64,000 nucleotides of DNA from Paracyclopina nana (taxonomy: Eukaryota; Arthropoda; Copepoda; Cyclopoida; Cyclopettidae). The notes below the pieces were generated by a model. It saw only the letters and a program-made list of their open reading frames with translations, was not told the DNA's origin and did no database searches. The DNA lies in contig JAGUCH010000001.1 in the NCBI GenBank assembly GCA_019096065.1, positions 3,720,001-3,784,000 of the forward strand, in the 5' to 3' direction. Shown here one piece after another: positions 36,101-48,774 of this stretch. Within the stretch, counting starts at the first letter, position 1. Every line of letters begins with the position of its first letter. The position numbers were made by a program, and so were the translations under genes.

Positions 36101-39100
36101 TTATAAAAGCTTAAACTTTGCAGAAGATAGCATCAAGAGTTAATTGCGGCAGCCGTTTCATTTCGGCTAGGTCTCAAGATATTCTACCTTACAAGTTTCA
36201 AAGCTATCAGATTTAGGTAAAAGGCACACGTGGAAATGTTTTGCTATCTGAATCACGCGTAAGCTGTTGGGAGTAATTTGCCTCTTAAATTATTTTGCTC
36301 ATTGAAAAGGCAAAAAGAACATCCTTACCAAGACAGTAGTAATAATCAAAGAGTGTTTTTCTGAGGTTCCAAGCAGTCTTGGCATTTTTCTATGGCCTCG
36401 ATTGGACTCCTTCCACATCAAACCACTTGTGGCACTCCATGAACCAAGGATAGCTGGATGGCTTTCTTTTTCCTCATTCAGTTCCTTGATGACTAATTCT
36501 ACATCGGCGCGGTCTCCATATTGGTCAATGTTGACCACACCAGTCCTGCCAAGGAATTGGGTCTGGAATTTCATAAAAGAGCCCATATGCTGTACTATGA
36601 TGGTTGAATGCTATGGTAATGGCGAGCGAAGCTCTCTTAAAAGCGCGGCAAGTGCGACCGACCTTGCTTTCTCTTTGAAGCAGGCCTCTCGCCGAGCTTA
36701 CTGTCTAGTTCACAGTCGCTGGAGTTTGCAGTCGCACTTGAATTAAAACACATCTTAACTGGACAGAGGCCAAATACTCGCAATAACACGATAGGTAAGT
36801 CAAGCGTTTTCGTATTTTAAATTCTTTTTCGTTTATGGAAATTTCCAGCCTTTCATGAATTTGTCTAGTCATTTGCCAAATTTTGAACTGCTGCAGCCCT
36901 ACAAAAATGTGTATATTCAGTAGACTAGAAAAACTGTAGCAAGAAAGTATTTTAAAAGAAACCATGCTTGTATCAACATCATAACTGGAATAACCCACAC
37001 CAGCTTTTAGGTTGGCAGCGAAATGAAGATGTCCATCTTGACATTTGCCTTGATCTTTTATTTACAGCCGACCAGCTCAGCTAGGAAAAAGCACTCCTAA
37101 TTGGTAGCAAAAGGAAAATAAAAGTATCTAGTTAAAAGCTGGCAAAAGATAAAGCTGCAAAAAGTAAAGTGCTGTTATCTGGACAGCAAGTAATTGGATA
37201 CACACGAATAATGTCCAGGGGAAGCAGCTAAAATGCACAAAGAAATCAACGCGATTTTTTTCAGTCACACATGCTAACGTAGTGGATCAAGAAAAAGAGA
37301 AAGTCCGGGCTGAAAAATGGAACTATTGCTTCACAGCATTAACTAGGCCTTGAATTGCTGACATTTTTGTGCCTACAAGTTCAAAATGTTACGTCGTGGA
37401 CATCGCTTGCACTCTATAGGAGGATTCGGGGATCTTGACTTAGTGCGGTAAAGTTCACGAGAATGCGCGCGTGTATTGTTAGTGTATCCTAAATGACACC
37501 GCAAATACATCGCAGGTTCGGTCGAACTAACTCGAGTAATGCACCAACGAACCAACAAGAGGCGGACTTCAAGGAGCTCGAGTCGAAATTTTTGGACCAC
37601 GTTCGTTTTGGCGAAGCGGATGCCATTCATGAGTTGGTCAAAGATTATCCCAAGCCGAACCCTTTGTCACAAAATTGGGACTTGATCAAACGCTGCGCAA
37701 AGGAGGTCATGTCGAGCTCGGATAACGGCGAAGTCCTCAAGTAAGTAGCCGGGATATTTAATATTTGTTTATTTGTTTGTAGATATTTCATAGAATGCTA
37801 CACGGGCTTTACTTAATCCCGCTAAGCCCTGCGAGAGTAAACGTTTTGTCTTTCTTAATAACAGTGAAGCACGCTCGCTGCTAAGCTATTACGTCGCTGA
37901 GTTGCTAAGTGAAACAACGCGTTCAATGTTACGCTGACAGCAGGATACTTCAATTCCAATTACGCTGAAGTATCTCATTGATTCTGACTTGTTTTCTCTT
38001 CTCTCACCAATTTTAGGGCTGTTCTGGAGCTGCTAGCCGATTCTAATCATCATGCCTTCAAAGTGGGAGAAATATTCATCCTAGAGGGCATGGTCAATGG
38101 CAACAGCGACATGATTGTATCAGTTCTTCAATACTGGGCCGTCAATAAGGCAAATACATATTCCATAAGCATGACGCTACATGGTTAGAGAAATGAGCTC
38201 AAAGCAGAACTTACGAGTAGCTTTCATGCTCAAAATGTGCTATTGGCCTAAGCAGCTGTTTCCCCTTACAGGGAGTTTTTACCTCACTGGATATCATCCA
38301 CACCTCAGTGTATTTTCCAGCCAACCGAAAAATCAAAGACTCTGAATCTTTGGCACTAGTTGAAACTGCAATTTACTGCGCAACGGTGGACCAGCAGCAA
38401 AAGGTTCTGGAGGTAATTCAACTTTGAAGTCAAAAGGAGCTCAGTATTGGTACTACACGATACTTTTTTACAAAGGATGTGCTCAAGTGGCATGAAGATC
38501 ATGTGGATTTGGTGGGGGCGAGCATCAAATTAAATGCAGACTGCATGATCCACGCAGCCCTGGAGGATGACAAGGAGAGACTCAAAGTCCTCTATTCATT
38601 TGGATACAGATTGGGCCCAGATACAGACAGGTAAACTTGCAATTATTCCCAAAACGCAAATTAGGGGCTCTTCTTTGTGCATTTTCAAGGCGTGTGAACA
38701 AGGATTATCTTAAGCGAATCAAGCTGTTCAGAGCGAGGGCAAGTCCAGTGTACAGCATAGTGGCTTTCGAAGACACGCACGACATTCACGAGAATGACCC
38801 GCTGAAAAGGTCCTTTGAATATGCGCGAAAGGCGCGATCACTAGCTGGCAAAATTCAGGACTTCACCACCGAGTACTCGGACATTGCTTGCAAGTGCGAG
38901 GACTTTGCGAAAGGCTTGCTAGACAAATGTACCACGAAGCACGAGGTGCAGACGCTGTTGCAAACCAGGTCCTACCTCGGCCACACCGATGCCAACTTCA
39001 ATATCGCCATTTTGGACGGACACAAAGAGTTTGTGGCTCATGAAAAGTTCCAGCAAATGTTGCACAAGAAGTGGGGCCAGCGAGACCGATTGCAATGGAA

Positions 39101-42100
39101 AGATACTCCAAGCTATAACATCTTTTGGTCCGAGATGAACGGATTAGCCAAGATTGCCCACATTCTGAAGCAAGTGTTGATCTTCCTCCTTTTGCCGCTC
39201 GTTGTGATGGCCTCGACCATCAGCCGCAGCTTCGAGGGCTGTTTCCCCTGCAACTATCTCATCAAGCAGAGCCAAATTCCAGTCAACCGATTTCTTTACT
39301 GGGAAATGTCCAAATTAGTATTCTACGGTATTGTCATGTGTACGCTCGTAGACGACTCTGACGTGGTGTGGTATGACATGATTACCGTATTTTGGATAGC
39401 CGCATACCTTTTGGAAAACCTCAGAACCATCCACAGGTATATTAGTGCAACTAGCTTCATTGCAAATTGCTTCTTTAAGCTATTTCAACTTTTTCGTGCA
39501 AACATTTAACAGACTGATTTTTTTGGCCAGGGCTTCGTTTGATACATCGATTCGGGTTTGATTTTTCAATTTTGGGCCCAAACCCCTTGTCACCATGTGG
39601 TTTGATGGGGTTTCAAGTTTGGCGGCCCCCAGGATGCTCTAAGGGGGTCAAATGGGGCCTGGTCTTATCAGCTGATTGAAACAAGGCAAATCTTTGCGGG
39701 GGCGTGGCTGGAGGAGTGGAGGGCAGCCAAAATCAACTATGCCCCAATTCTTGAGGCCCCTGGGGGGTGTCCAGATGTCAGGGGAAAAAAGTTGGAAAAA
39801 GTCCTCGTCAAGGCCAAAAAAAGCCAAAATTTGCGTTTTTGGACCCGACTTTGAGGCTGATTATCTCCAAAGGCCACGGATGGATTTTGGATTTTTTTGC
39901 TCCAAATGGCAGATAAAGATCCAAATTAGTACCAAGAAAAAATTTGGGAGGGTGTTATTCCTCGTTTGTCCGCTACGAGCTCTCAAAGTTGGACAAAATT
40001 CACTTTTTCACAGTAGTAACAAAATGGCTACTTTTCTTCTGTCAAAAATTCTCGATTGGTCACAGTGGCCAAGTTGATGGCTGGAGTGTGGGCCATTTGG
40101 TCTGGAGGACACCTCTAGGGTCTCAGTGGTTGGTATCAGGTCCAACTTCCTTGGTAGGGCTAGGCCAGGCCCAGCCAGGAGCCTTGGAGCCGAGCCATCG
40201 CGACGGCCATTTCGATTCAGTGGCAATTCCAAGGGCCTTGCTGCCAATTCTGGGGACAGATTGTTGACCATTTGGCCTTGATCACTCCTTTAGGGTCCCA
40301 ACAGATGATTTCAAGGCTAACAGTCAAGGTACAGCAAGGCCAGCTTGATCCAGGGGGCTTGGAGTTCACTTGTGGCATTGGTGATTTGGCTACAGAAAGT
40401 CTTCGAGGGTCTCGATGGCCAAGTTCTCGGATCAAGTGAGGATTTTTTGAGCTGTATCACTCCTTTGACATCCCAAGAGATGATTTCAGGTTCAACTTTG
40501 ATGGTGATCATCAGCTGACTGCTTCCAGGGCTACCAGAGCTTATTTGCCAACTCAGCTGCCAATGGTTCAATGAAAGGCAGCATGGATCACATCCAAGAC
40601 CAAGGCTGGAGAGTGGATTTTTTAGGCTGAATCAACTCAAATGGAAGCAAGGAGATGAAAGACAGTCTATTTTTCATGGTGTTATGCTCCCTTCTTCAAC
40701 CAGGAGTGCCAAAGCTTCATGGGAACAAAAGTCGAAAATGGCTTCAATAAAGAGCTCCATTGATTGCAGCCAAGACGAGCGATGACAAGTCACTTTTTTG
40801 CTCCAGCTCAGCTCAGGGGGTGCCAAAGAGAATTTAGAAGGTGTAAACTGTCAGGTGTTGTGCACCTTTCATGGTTCTGGATGCGCAAAACTTTCATGTG
40901 ATAGCCAGAGCTCAAATAATAACAACTGCTACTCACGGATGAAAAAGGCTCGTGCTCGACAAATCGCGGATTGAACTTGACTTTTTTGGTCCAGCTCACC
41001 TCCATTGGTGCCAAAGAGGCTGTGGAATGTGAAAAATTTCGGGTGTTCTCCATATTTCATGATTCTGGACTGGGCAAAGTTTTATGGAGTGACAGCCACT
41101 ATTATGCTAAGTGCTACTACTCGCGGATGAAAATGGGCTCGCGCACAGCAAATCGCGGATTGAACTTGACTTTTTTGGTCCAGCTCAACTCCATTGGTGC
41201 CAAAGAGGCTGTGGAATGTGAAAAATTTCGGGTGTTCTCCATATTTCATGATTCTGGACTGGGCAAAGTTTTATGGAGTGATGGCCACTATTATACTCCT
41301 ATAATAATAAATATACTGCATACTCGCAAACGGAAAACGCCTTGCGCTAAAAAATTCACGGATGGAACTCGACTTTTTTGGCCTGGATCACCTCAGTGGG
41401 GGCCAAAGAGAATTTAGAAGGTGTAAAATTTCAGGTGTGCGCGAGCCCATTTTCATCCGCGAGTAGTAGCACTTAGCATAATAGTGGCTGTCACTCCATA
41501 AAACTTTGCCCAGTCCAGAATCATGAAATATGGAGAACACCTGAAATTTTTCACCTTCTACAGCCTCTTTGGCACCAATGGAGTTGAGCTGGACAAAAAA
41601 AGTCAAGTTCAATCCGCGATTTACCGCGCGCGAGCCCATTTTCATCCGCGAGTAGCAGCATATAGTATAATAGTGGCCATCACTCCATAAAACTTTGCCC
41701 AGTCCAGAATCATGAAATATGGAGAACACCCGAAATTTTTCACATTCCACAGCCTCTTTGGCACCAATGGAGGTGAGCTGGACCAAAAAAGTCAAGTTCA
41801 ATCCGCGATTTGTCGAGCACGAGCCTTTTTCATCCGTGAGTAGCAGTTGTTATTATTTGAGCTCTGGCTATCACATGAAAGTTTTGCGCATCCAGAACCA
41901 TGAAAGGTGCACAACACCTGACAGTTTACACCTTCTAAATTCTCTTTGGCACCCCCTGAGCTGAGCTGGAGCAAAAAAGTGACTTGTCATCGCTCGTCTT
42001 GGCTGCAATCAATGGAGCTCTTTATTGAAGCCATTTTCGACTTTTGTTCCCATGAAGCTTTGGCACTCCTGGTTGAAGAAGGGAGCATAACACCATGAAA

Positions 42101-45100
42101 AATAGACTGTCTTTCATCTCCTTGCTTCCATTTGAGTTGATTCAGCCTAAAAAATCCACTCTCCAGCCTTGGTCTTGGATGTGATCCATGCTGCCTTTCA
42201 TTGAACCATTGGCAGCTGAGTTGGCAAATAAGCTCTGGTAGCCCTGGAAGCAGTCAGCTGATGATCACCATCAAAGTTGAACCTGAAATCATCTCTTGGG
42301 ATGTCAAAGGAGTGATACAGCTCAAAAAATCCTCACTTGATCCGAGAACTTGGCCATCGAGACCCTCGAAGACTTTCTGTAGCCAAATCACCAATGCCAC
42401 AAGTGAACTCCAAGCCCCCTGGATCAAGCTGGCCTTGCTGTACCTTGACTGTTAGCCTTGAAATCATCTGTTGGGACCCTAAAGGAGTGATCAAGGCCAA
42501 ATGGTCAACAATCTGTCCCCAGAATTGGCAGCAAGGCCCTTGGAATTGCCACTGAATCGAAATGGCCGTCGCGATGGCTCGGCTCCAAGGCTCCTGGCTG
42601 GGCCTGGCCTAGCCCTACCAAGGAAGTTGGACCTGATACCAACCACTGAGACCCTAGAGGTGTCCTCCAGACCAAATGGCCCACACTCCAGCCATCAACT
42701 TGGCCACTGTGACCAATCGAGAATTTTTGACAGAAGAAAAGTAGCCATTTTGTTACTACTGTGAAAAAGTGAATTTTGTCCAACTTTGAGAGCTCGTAGC
42801 GGACAAACGAGGAATAACACCCTCCCAAATTTTTTCTTGGTACTAATTTGGATCTTTATCTGCCATTTGGAGCAAAAAAATCCAAAATCCATCCGTGGCC
42901 TTTGGAGATAATCAGCCTCAAAGTCGGGTCCAAAAACGCAAATTTTGGCTTTTTTTGGCCTTGACGAGGACTTTTTCCAACTTTTTTCCCCTGACATCTG
43001 GACACCCCCCAGGGGCCTCAAGAATTGGGGCATAGTTGATTTTGGCTGCCCTCCACTCCTCCAGCCACGCCCCCGCAAAGATTTGCCTTGTTTCAATCAG
43101 CTGATAAGACCAGGCCCCATTTGACCCCCTTAGAGCATCCTGGGGGCCGCCAAACTTGAAACCCCATCAAACCACATGGTGACAAGGGGTTTGGGCCCAA
43201 AATTGAAAAATCAAACCCGAATCGATGTATCAAACGAAGCCCTGGCCAAAAAAATCAGTCTGTTAAGGCATCGTTGAAATGCAGCTCTCGTTAGACTAGG
43301 GACAGCAATCTTTTAACACGAGATGAAAGCCGAAATTGAGAAGGCCAAGCTTGAAAAGTCATTTCTCGCAACAAGTTTTTCAATGTACATAACCTCAAAC
43401 TTATTTGAAATGGAAGCCATACGTACACATCAGGGCTTAAAACGAACGAAAAGTTCCGCAATTCCATATTTATAGAAGCTATCTAGTGCAAGCGAGCTGT
43501 CGGCTTTTCATATTTGCTAAATTTAGTTTTTTTCCCCGACAGGCTCTACCGATTCTCAGGAGAGAAAACTGTGAAGCGGATTTTCAAACGGTGGTTCACC
43601 TTTCGCAACTTGTACATTCTCTCCACTGATGTCGTGTTTTTGGTTGCGTTCATCCTGAGATGCGTGGGCTACTTCAACGACCAGTGCCGCCAAAATTGCC
43701 CTTATGAGGGCAACGAAATCGCTTTTATAGCGGGAGCAATGTGGAGCTTTGCAGCCTTGTTGGCCTTTTTGAGGTCCATCCAGGGTGGTCTCATGTGGCG
43801 GCAAACAGGGCCAATCATTATTAGCATGAGCTACATGATGTTGGACGTCATGGTTTTCCTCTTCATCTTTGTGATCGTGTACATCTCGTTCACGCTCAGC
43901 ATGGTTCACGTCTACAACGTCTACTCCATGGATCGCACCGAGCACTTTAATACCCACAGAATGGCCTTCAAGCTCTTCTTCTGGGCTCTCATAAGGACGG
44001 GAAACCCGCAATTTGCAGGTGATTATTTGAAAATGCACTTTCTGCCATCTACCATAAAGTACCATAAGTGCACTTGACAAACGTGCCTTTAATGATGATC
44101 AAAGGAAAGCAGACTAATTGCCAAATGTTTCAGATATCCGAGTTTTCAATGCCAGCCAAACTTTCAATAAGACTTGTTTGTCATCGGTTATCGATTCCGG
44201 AGAACTCATCGGTTCCTCCGAGGTGAAAAAATGTGCACTGGGCAATAGCGAAACGGCCATCGAGGAGGGAATTCCCTACATTGCGGGCAACACACTATGG
44301 GCTTTTTACCAGTTCACTGTATTCATTGTGTTGCTTTCCATTTTGAGGGCCAGAATGGTCAACACCTACCATCGAATTTTCAAGGAGGCCGATGTCCAAT
44401 GGAAGTTTTTCAGGTACTCCAAGCCAGAGTGAAAGCTGTCCATATAAAGTTGGGTTGACAGCAGTTAATTATGTGCCTAAATGAGTATTCAGACTATACT
44501 TAATGAGGCTTTTCTTACGCTGCAGGGCCAGCATATGGTGGAAGTACTTAGATGGTGAAAGCGTTTTGCCACCACCATTCACCATTTTCTATTTGGCTCA
44601 CAAATTGCTCCAACTCATCTACGGAAAAATAGCTGAGGTTGTCGTGACGAGAACTGCAAAATTCCGCCACGGATCATCTGCTGACATTGAGTCGCCAACG
44701 TTAAGAAAGCGACGGGAAATTGAGCTTAAGCTAGCTGCTGACAAGCGACTTTTCGAAAAAAGATATACCCAGCTGATGCTCATGCTCACTAACGCACCCG
44801 AAAAGGACAAACTCGCTGTGAGCTGACGAAAGGAAATGGAGGACCCGAATTTCACAAATTGGGACTCGTTTCTCGATTTGGACGAAAAACCTCCCCTACT
44901 TGGCAGAAAACCATAACAGATAAAATCACCACTCTCTTTACATACCTTCCTCACCTATATCGCTAACATTCGCACCATTTTACAAAAAATCTTAATATTA
45001 CATTAATGACTGGAGATGATATACGAAACTAATGGCTATTAAATCTATAATATACAACTTTGGCATCATTTCTATAAAGCGCAACGATAGCGTTGGCTTC

Positions 45101-46767
45101 TTTGCAACCTCTCCTATTCTACGTTGCATCGCAACTTTCCGACGGAGTGGGGCTTTCTATTTGAAAAAAGTAATCAAGTTGGGAATCCATTAAAAGCCTA
45201 TCCATCAAATCAAATCAGAGCGCGATGGGAGGCTGAGAGTGAAAGATGATCGATGATCTGCTTTTTACGGATCATCCCAGGATTGGAAATGAAATTGTCT
45301 GTCCTTACCTCTCGCATCAGGTTCTGAAGCTGAGATCCATGAGGCCAAGCTTGATTCTTCAAGCACGACAGATTGGTAGGAAAATTCTCTATCAATCCCG
45401 AACCGAGGTTGAGCACGAGGAGCTTCAGTGCATCATGTATCAAGTCACCAAGGAAGTCGCCCTGTAACAATAGAATTTTTAATAGATTTTCAAGTTGGCT
45501 AAACAAAAATTGCCTCATAATTCTCCCTGATGGAATAGATGTCATTTGCCAGGCCGAGGTATGAGATGTTTGCTCCCGAGTACATGTAAGGCTTCAGAAC
45601 CCTTTGAGTTAATCCCTAAGAATTAAGACTTTTTAACACACAATTTGTTGTAGATCAATGTAAAAACAACACTATTCAGACCAATATGCGGATTATGCAA
45701 AGTGAAGCCACTCAGTGGCTCATTAACAAATCGAAGGGTTGAGAAAAATTACAAGCGTTAATCCTTGAGAGAGCTGCTGCCATATAGCATGTAGCCATAA
45801 ACAGATAGACTTACTAAGCTGCTGATCAATAGATTGCTGTTCGTGTTTAACAGACCAGATGTCTGACATGCAGACAGAAATTGAGTGGACAAATCCACAC
45901 TCTCCACAAAGAGGACCATGTTATGCTGCTCAGTGTAGGCTGCACTATGCTTCAGGTTCACCAGCATTGACACCATTTCGACCTCAGTCTGGGGCAACTT
46001 TATGTACATAGGCAACAATGTTCCATAGGCCTTGGGCTTGCCCAAGAAATTCCGCCATAGAAGCAAGTCTTGGTCGTACTGATAAAATATAGAGATTGGT
46101 TCCCATTTTAGGTCATGCACTATATCGACAAGTAGCTGAAAAAAGGTTCTATGGTAATAAAAGAGGAAGGAACTTTGCAAGCTACGAGGCGAGCTATTAC
46201 TTCCGATATAACTCTCCGAGATGGATAGAGGTTAATTGAAGAGTTGAACTGAGTAATTTGGTTTTCCCACAGAATTGAGGGGTTCACTTGCAGCAATGGA
46301 ATACCATGATAGTTCAATATTGATGCGACTTGATTGTCCAAGTGCTCAAGATTGATGGCAATCACTGCCAAAACGTCTTTTTCAATCAGTTGGCACACTG
46401 CAAAACAGCTGAATTTATGTCTGCTGATCATAGCTGAGATTTGGAGCGGTTACCAGACTTTGTTGTGAGAAATGAATCGTTGTGGCTTATGTCAGCCATA
46501 ACTGGCTCAAACACTAACGTCCGATCTGGCGCAGCTGAACCCATTTGCTGTTTGACTGAGAAACCCTCTACTGCCTTTAACAGCAATTTCTCAGTTTTCA
46601 AGCGATTTCTTGTCAAAGGCACGAGTAATCCTCATGGACAAAGTGATATAATTTGAACCAAGCAAACAACTAAACGGAGCAAGGTAAGATTTACCTATTT
46701 TTATGCTGAGTCCGTTGACAATTATGACGTTTAGCCACAAAATGGTCACGCATAGTATAATTTTCAT
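33141..46767 (-). CDS. ionotropic glutamate receptor, kainate type
   Basis: Cation channel subunit gated by glutamate at synaptic membranes. Fifteen exons on - give 834 aa: 46767-46695, 46630-46454, 46397-46201, 46135-45815, 45615-45505, 45461-45309, 36562-36329, 35886-35689, 35632-35548, 35488-35350, 35292-35164, 34231-34033, 33815-33584, 33512-33412, 33296-33141. All phases close. A signal peptide ([19 protein letters not shown]) starts the protein, and the amino-terminal domain runs to about residue 344. Ligand-binding residues are canonical: Arg in LTINYQR, the GST turn in [10 protein letters not shown], and Glu in [11 protein letters not shown]1 is about 543-563, the pore loop reads [10 protein letters not shown] with Gln at the Q/R site, M3 has SYTANLAAF, and M4 lies near 797-820. 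Intron 6 (36563-45308) holds a whole TRPC gene on the other strand. The exon 5 donor is weak: GT after 45505, or a GC donor six bases earlier in the transcript direction. A start 14 codons upstream (ATG at 46809) is possible. Confidence 0.9.
34504..35145. mobile_element. MITE-like insertion in a glutamate-receptor intron
   Basis: CTGGTAAAAGGCAC (34504-34517) is repeated in inverse orientation at 35132-35145, 642 bp end to end, inside receptor intron 11. No open frame of note lies between. A related GGTAAAAGGCAC word occurs near 36213 in another intron. No clear target duplication is visible. Confidence 0.4.
37493..44826 (+). CDS. TRPC-type cation channel nested in a glutamate-receptor intron
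   Basis: Nonselective cation channel of the canonical TRP class, plasma membrane, typically opened downstream of phospholipase C. Eight exons give 826 aa: 37493-37740, 38017-38149, 38272-38412, 38476-38630, 38690-39436, 43543-44018, 44134-44413, 44526-44826. The N-terminus ([20 protein letters not shown]) is the ankyrin start of TRPC proteins, the ankyrin/TRP_2 region reaches about residue 230, and six membrane spans follow. The TRP box is QWKFFR (family EWKFAR), followed by [10 protein letters not shown], a strong TRPC hallmark. The protein is divergent overall. Exon 2 seems to end at a GC donor (AAG|GCAAAT), since the available GT donors nearby are weak or break the frame; this boundary is the least certain. 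The ATG at 37493 is the first in frame. Intron 5 (39437-43542) carries a large foldback element. The gene lies wholly inside intron 6 of the receptor gene on the opposite strand. Confidence 0.9.
39510..43262. mobile_element. 3.75-kb palindromic foldback element flanked by TTAA
   Basis: Two inverted arms meet at about 41386. Paired landmarks on the two arms keep coordinates that sum to 82772 over their whole length, so no indel separates them. They look identical for roughly 1.58 kb, from 39510 inward to about 41090. The ends read CAGACTGATT inward from TTAA at 39506-39509, and the mirror image ends in TTAA at 43263-43266. A TTAA target duplication would fit piggyBac-type mobilisation. The diverged centre holds tandem copies of about 190 bp with CATTTTCATCCGCGAGTAG. 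No transposase is seen; open frames are mirrored on both arms and look noncoding. It sits in intron 5 of the TRPC gene. Confidence 0.85.
45035..45040 (+). other. possible polyadenylation signal of the TRPC gene
   Basis: ATTAAA, a common variant signal, lies about 210 bases after the TGA at 44824-44826. It falls before the next receptor exon on the other strand (45309), so both transcription units could end or splice without exon overlap. Confidence 0.35.
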
Positions 46768-48774
46768 ATTTTCGACCAAAATCACAAGACTTTGATTGAA
46801 GACTGCCATGCACAACCCTCAAAATTTAATAATTCACAGTGGACCACCCGCCATTGACAATAGTGGTAAAATCTGAGCTTTGTTCAAACGTTAGCCAAGC
46901 ATTGCTTATAATAAATCTAAAAGATAATTCGTTCTGAAGATTGGGGCTTAAGCTCTATTTAATCCTGTGTGAGCCTTAACCTGAGACCAGTTTGCTGATT
47001 GATCAATGAGAAATGCAATTCTGAAATCCTGCGGACACATTTGATGCTCGTCCATACACGTTCGTGTGTGATGAGATGTCAACCACGGTTTTCCAGGCGA
47101 ATTGTCAATTTTGTGTGTAGGAGATAAGCTCATAAGGAGGTTAAACTCTAAAATTGCTCATTAACTATTGAATTTTGGAAGCTTTTAAGCTCAACTTTGC
47201 AATTAGTAGTAAGTAGGCAAGGTTGGCTAATAGTTTCGCTTTCTGGCCCCTCCCGAAAGCTCTATGATCTCTTGGGACCTTGATGATCATAATGCTTTCA
47301 ATACAAACTTTGATTCTCTCTAAGAGCTTTTTTATGAAAGCGCCATATGATCATCACAATAAAGAATGGAGCCACAACATAATGGAAACGCGTCCTCTGG
47401 GAATATCCATCTTTTTCAGCACCATTTTCTCGCTATCAAAGGCGGCTTGCCTGTTGACTGCGTTTGCTATTAACTTTAGAGCTTCAACCGAGAAGGTAAA
47501 AAAATGACTCAAAGTTTACAGCCAGTCGAAGTATTTTTAGAACACGTACTTTTATCCCTACTCTCGACAATACATTGATACTGAGTGGGCACATTTCGAG
47601 CAAAGTTTAATGTTGGTTAATTAAGCACTAATTAATTTGAGCTTTCTCTCGAATGGTAGTTGGTGGTTTTGTGCTCTTTTGGACAACACATGTGCGGTGT
47701 GTCCATTAACTGGGTCCTCTCCAATGTAATTATTCTCCGGAGAAAGATAGGGATCAGCAAAGAGGCTTATTGTGTCTTTATATATCCTGAATGAACAAAT
47801 AGCTTTCACCTCTCAATTATCTCCCCATATCATGGGCTTTTGGTCATCTATCGATGTAACAGATGCCATTTCCCTTTGATTCTACTCCGTGGCCTCTTAT
47901 TTTCCTCTTAGGATTTTTCATTTTTCTGCGAGGATTTTTGCTCCCCTAAAACGACTTTTCCATTATTCTGAGTAGTGACAAAAAGTAATGATCAAACTTT
48001 AAACAAGAGCTTTTCTTGGAAAGCGCCTCAAGACTTTTTTGTGCTGCTATACTCGAGAACAAAAGGATCTTTTGTTGTGAAGAAGATGTGACTTTTCTCT
48101 TTAGTCTGCTACCACAGGGTATTTCAAAAAGGGATTCACGTCCTCTTGCAACATAGTACGAAAAAGTGCATTTTCTAAATGGACTTTCGTAACTCAAAGT
48201 ATGACACCAAAACATCTTATTTTCCCCCTTTTCAAAATTTACCTGGAGATGCTATACTTTTTAAACTGTCTAAAAAATTAAATTTATATTTATTCTAAAC
48301 TAGACATTATATAAGATTTAGAAACATAACATAAGTGAGGGCCTTTCCTTTATTGATCACAATTTCTAAATAAAATTCAGGGTCAAAGTTGTATTTTGTT
48401 GTTTATACTTTTTGAAAACAAATTCCCCGTAAAGGCTTTTTTTGATGAAGTACCCTGACATTGCCATATGCAATATCCTCTAGCATTGGGAATCTTGGTG
48501 GCATCATCACAACATTAGGAGCTAGCAGCAAATGGGCTTGGTTTCCCAAGGGAGATTTTGGAGCTGAGTTCTTTGTCGACAAGGGTCTACTTTACCAAGT
48601 CTAAGGAGGTGGGCGGTTCCAAAAGGAAAGTCGGCACCAATGGCAGATCTCCCTGGACGATCTCACAGATTTTTTCCGAGTAGTCTATCCAAATTGAGAA
48701 TCGAGAGAAGCGCTTTCACCAAAAACCGCGCGCACACCGCTTAAGTGAGAACAATTTTCATAAACACCAGTACA
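46768..48774. other. divergent intergenic region between the receptor and Hmx
   Basis: Two kilobases separate the start of the glutamate receptor (-) from the first Hmx exon (+), so both promoters should lie here. I find no convincing core promoter motif and no further exon. Confidence 0.5.

Noticed and set aside
39676-43096. 133-aa and other frames repeated on both arms of the palindrome
   Set aside because: Mirror copies of the same DNA, with low complexity and no transposase motif or other domain. Treated as chance frames in the foldback element.
45600-45780. Alternative glutamate-receptor exon with [15 protein letters not shown]
   Set aside because: Exon 4 joins in phase to [21 protein letters not shown], which fits the end of the amino-terminal domain better. 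The alternative needs a poor acceptor and lacks a good donor.
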